Origin: JANNMJ01 sp031426455
GTDB lineage: Bacteria; Bacteroidota; Bacteroidia; Cytophagales; Hymenobacteraceae
DNA length: 64,000 nucleotides
Assembly (NCBI GenBank): GCA_031426455.1
Contig: JANPLI010000139.1
Span: 9,932 to 73,931 of the forward strand
Reading direction: 5' to 3'
Shown here piece after piece: positions 62,358-64,000 of this stretch. Each line of letters opens with the position of its first letter. Positions within the stretch are counted from its first letter, which is position 1. The notes beneath the pieces are model-generated. The model made no database searches, had not been told where the DNA came from, and saw only the letters and a list, made by a program, of their open reading frames with translations. A program made the translations under genes and the position numbers.

Positions 62358-63080
62358 ATGGCTGATTTCACTGGCAAAACGTTCTTGCTCGTCGGGGCTT
62401 CTTCGGGTATCGGGCTGGCTACGGCCCAACGCCTGGCTTTGGGCGGCGCCACGCTGCTGACGGCCTCGCGTACTCTTTCTCCTGATTTGCAGGCCATTTC
62501 CGCGCAACATATCGCATTCGACGCGACGCAGCCCGGCGCTTCGGAAACCCTGGCCGCTGCTCTGCCCGACGTGCTGCACGGGGTGGCCTACTTCCCCGGA
62601 TCGATCAAGCTGCGGCCTTTCGAGCGCCTGACGCTCGATGATTTTCGGACTGATTATGAGCTGAACGTACTGGGTGCGGTCAGTGTGCTGAAAGCCGCGC
62701 TGCCGCGCCTCAAACGCGCCGGAGGAGCATCTGTCGTCCTCTTTTCGACGGTAGCCGCCAGCACCGGAATGGCCTTTCACACTTCCATTGCCGCCGCCAA
62801 AAGCGCCGTAGAAGGTTTGACCCGCTCTCTGGCTGCTGAAACCGCCGCTCACCAGGTGCGCGTAAACTGCGTAGCGCCCAGCTTGACCAATACCCCACTG
62901 GCCGCCCCGCTGCTCAACACCCCCGAAAAAGTGGAGGCCGGCGGAAAGCGCCACCCGTTGGGCCGCATCGGGCAGCCCGATGACGTGGCCGCGCTCGCCG
63001 CGTTTCTTCTAAGCCCGGAAAGCGGCTTCATCACGGGCCAAACGCTGAGCGTGGACGGCGGGATGGGAAAGATTAAATGA
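62358..63080 (+). CDS. Short-chain dehydrogenase/reductase-like protein lacking the catalytic tyrosine
   Basis: The 240-residue Rossmann-fold protein has the cofactor motif GASSGIG (13-19), LNVLGAVSVLKAALPRL, Ser130 (VVLFST) and Lys148, and ends near GFITGQTLSVDGGMGKIK. In classical SDR enzymes the motif is YxxxK. Here the segment reads HTSIAAAKSAVEG, so the tyrosine position is Ile144. It may be a divergent oxidoreductase that uses another residue, or a non-catalytic member. Photolyase follows 161 bp later across a GATGCGCTGATGCGG repeat block. Confidence 0.85.
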   Translation: MADFTGKTFLLVGASSGIGLATAQRLALGGATLLTASRTLSPDLQAISAQHIAFDATQPGASETLAAALPDVLHGVAYFPGSIKLRPFERLTLDDFRTDYELNVLGAVSVLKAALPRLKRAGGASVVLFSTVAASTGMAFHTSIAAAKSAVEGLTRSLAAETAAHQVRVNCVAPSLTNTPLAAPLLNTPEKVEAGGKRHPLGRIGQPDDVAALAAFLLSPESGFITGQTLSVDGGMGKIK

Positions 63081-63222
63081 TGCGCTGATGCGGTGATGGA
63101 AAAAATGTGCTGATGCGATAATGTACTGAATAAGGCTGGCCCGCCATTACGTGACAGCAACGCAACAACCCCGCAGCCCATCTACATCAGCAAATCAGCC
63201 CAGCTGCCACATCAGCACATCT
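63079..63222. repeat. Two-armed CTGATGCG/CATCAGCA repeat block between SDR and photolyase
   Basis: The left arm (63079-63125) has GATGCGCTGATGCGGTGATG and GTGCTGATGCGATAATG. The right arm (63178-63222) has CATCTACATCAGCAAATCAG and CCACATCAGCACATC. Confidence 0.75.
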
Positions 63223-63241
63223 CTCCCTCCCCTCCTTCCCA

Positions 63242-64000
63242 ATGGTTCTTTTCTGGCATCGGCGCGATTTGCGTCTGCACGATAACACCGGCCTTGCTGC
63301 CGCTTTACGCACTGACGAGCCGGTGTTGCCGCTCTTCATTTTCGATCAGGAAATTCTGGAACACCTGCCCGCTGACGATGCACGGGTGACCTATATCCAC
63401 GATGCCGTGACGGCCTTACGCGCTGCCTACGAAGCGCTCGGCGGCACCCTGCTGGTGCGCTACGGCCGGCCGCTGACCATTTTTCGGGAGTTGGCCGACC
63501 AGTTTGGTGACGCTCTGACGGCCGTTTATACCAACGAAGACTACGAGCCGTACGCCCGCGAGCGTGACCCCGCCATCATGGCGCTGCTGGGGCCGAGACG
63601 GACATTCCAGGCCTTTAAGGATCAGGTCATTTTTGCCAAAGACGAGGTGCTGGCTGGCTCCGGGCGCGTTCACCACATCTTCGGGCAGTACCGCGATCTG
63701 TGGCTGGCCAAACTGACGCCGGACGCCCTGGCCGAAGCACCCTCAGCAGCACTGGCGGCGGAATCCGGGGCACTTCACGCTTACCCGACTGTGCCGCCCG
63801 TGCCGACGCTGGCCGAGATGGGTTTCACGGGCAGGCGCCTGACCCCGCTTCCCGCCGGCCTGCCCGGCGAAGAGATAGTGCGCGGCTATCATCTCACCCG
63901 CGACCGCCCCGCCGAAACCAATGGCACGACGCGCGTCTCGGTGCATCTGCGGTTCGGCACGCTGAGCGTCCGGCAGGTGATGTGCCAGGCTAACGACCTC
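63242..64000 (+). CDS. Deoxyribodipyrimidine photolyase/cryptochrome family, 3' end outside the window
   Basis: The visible 253 residues form the N-terminal alpha/beta domain of a photolyase and the start of the helical FAD domain. The opening MVLFWHRRDLRLHDNTGLAA is characteristic, followed by VLPLFIFDQEIL, VYTNEDYEPYARERD and RVSVHLRFGTLSVRQVM. Photolyases repair UV pyrimidine dimers using light. The FAD-binding and DNA-contact residues lie further on, outside the window, so repair enzyme and cryptochrome cannot be separated here. Confidence 0.93.
   Translation, partial: MVLFWHRRDLRLHDNTGLAAALRTDEPVLPLFIFDQEILEHLPADDARVTYIHDAVTALRAAYEALGGTLLVRYGRPLTIFRELADQFGDALTAVYTNEDYEPYARERDPAIMALLGPRRTFQAFKDQVIFAKDEVLAGSGRVHHIFGQYRDLWLAKLTPDALAEAPSAALAAESGALHAYPTVPPVPTLAEMGFTGRRLTPLPAGLPGEEIVRGYHLTRDRPAETNGTTRVSVHLRFGTLSVRQVMCQANDL

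Overview
The window looks like chromosome from a high-GC member of the Bacteroidetes (order Cytophagales, most likely a Hymenobacter-like organism; the genus is an inference). The evidence is: two proteins with C-terminal type IX secretion (T9SS) sorting domains, DUF4249 and PUR-alpha-like DUF3276 genes, promoter-like TAnnTTTG elements, few Shine-Dalgarno sequences, and several GTG/TTG starts. No rRNA, tRNA or CRISPR array was recognised.

Layout. 1-4.7 kb: partial yqeY, pdxJ, and a selenium cluster (mnmH/selU, a DUF4262 gene, selD) that would make 2-selenouridine in tRNA. 4.8-11.3 kb, minus strand: a radical SAM/SPASM protein, a cysteine-less TlpA-like protein, radA and dnaK. 11.8-20.5 kb: a two-component system and a tripartite RND efflux pump whose outer-membrane gene carries a small transposon-like element inserted in frame at its second codon. 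20.5-22.2 kb: DUF4249 and rluE. 22.2-24.5 kb: a graveyard with an IS630-type fragment, an AT-rich frameshifted secreted-protein gene and a guanylate kinase remnant. 24.5-35.7 kb: M20 amidohydrolase, nuoH-nuoI, two Uma2 genes, fbaA, a 1285-residue T9SS protein, birA and rsfS. 35.9-38.7 kb: ftsH and a DUF3276 gene. 38.8-49.1 kb: one long exporter cluster (HlyD adaptor, TolC channel, ABC ATPase, ECF sigma factor, two FtsX-type permeases, NtrC-type regulator, histidine kinase). 49.1-52.7 kb: a PIN toxin-antitoxin pair, an O-methyltransferase and a LysM lytic transglycosylase. 52.8-61.2 kb, minus strand: a second cysteine-less redoxin and the complex I genes nuoJ-K-L-M-N, with a NYN/cold-shock-fold gene between nuoL and nuoM. 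61.5-64 kb: a secreted cupredoxin, an SDR lacking the usual catalytic tyrosine, and the start of a photolyase.

The most unusual signal is not a protein family. At many gene junctions, and once inside nuoN, there are blocks of short tandem repeats. The repeat unit differs from locus to locus, but the design recurs: a purine-rich (or G/T-rich) direct-repeat arm, a short spacer, and a roughly complementary arm. In the exporter cluster nearly every junction carries one, each with a different unit. In two places the repeats have been taken into coding sequence (the ECF sigma tail and a NuoN loop). Together with the in-frame element in the efflux gene and a 14-bp inverted-repeat element before nuoM, this suggests ongoing small-repeat activity around operon junctions.
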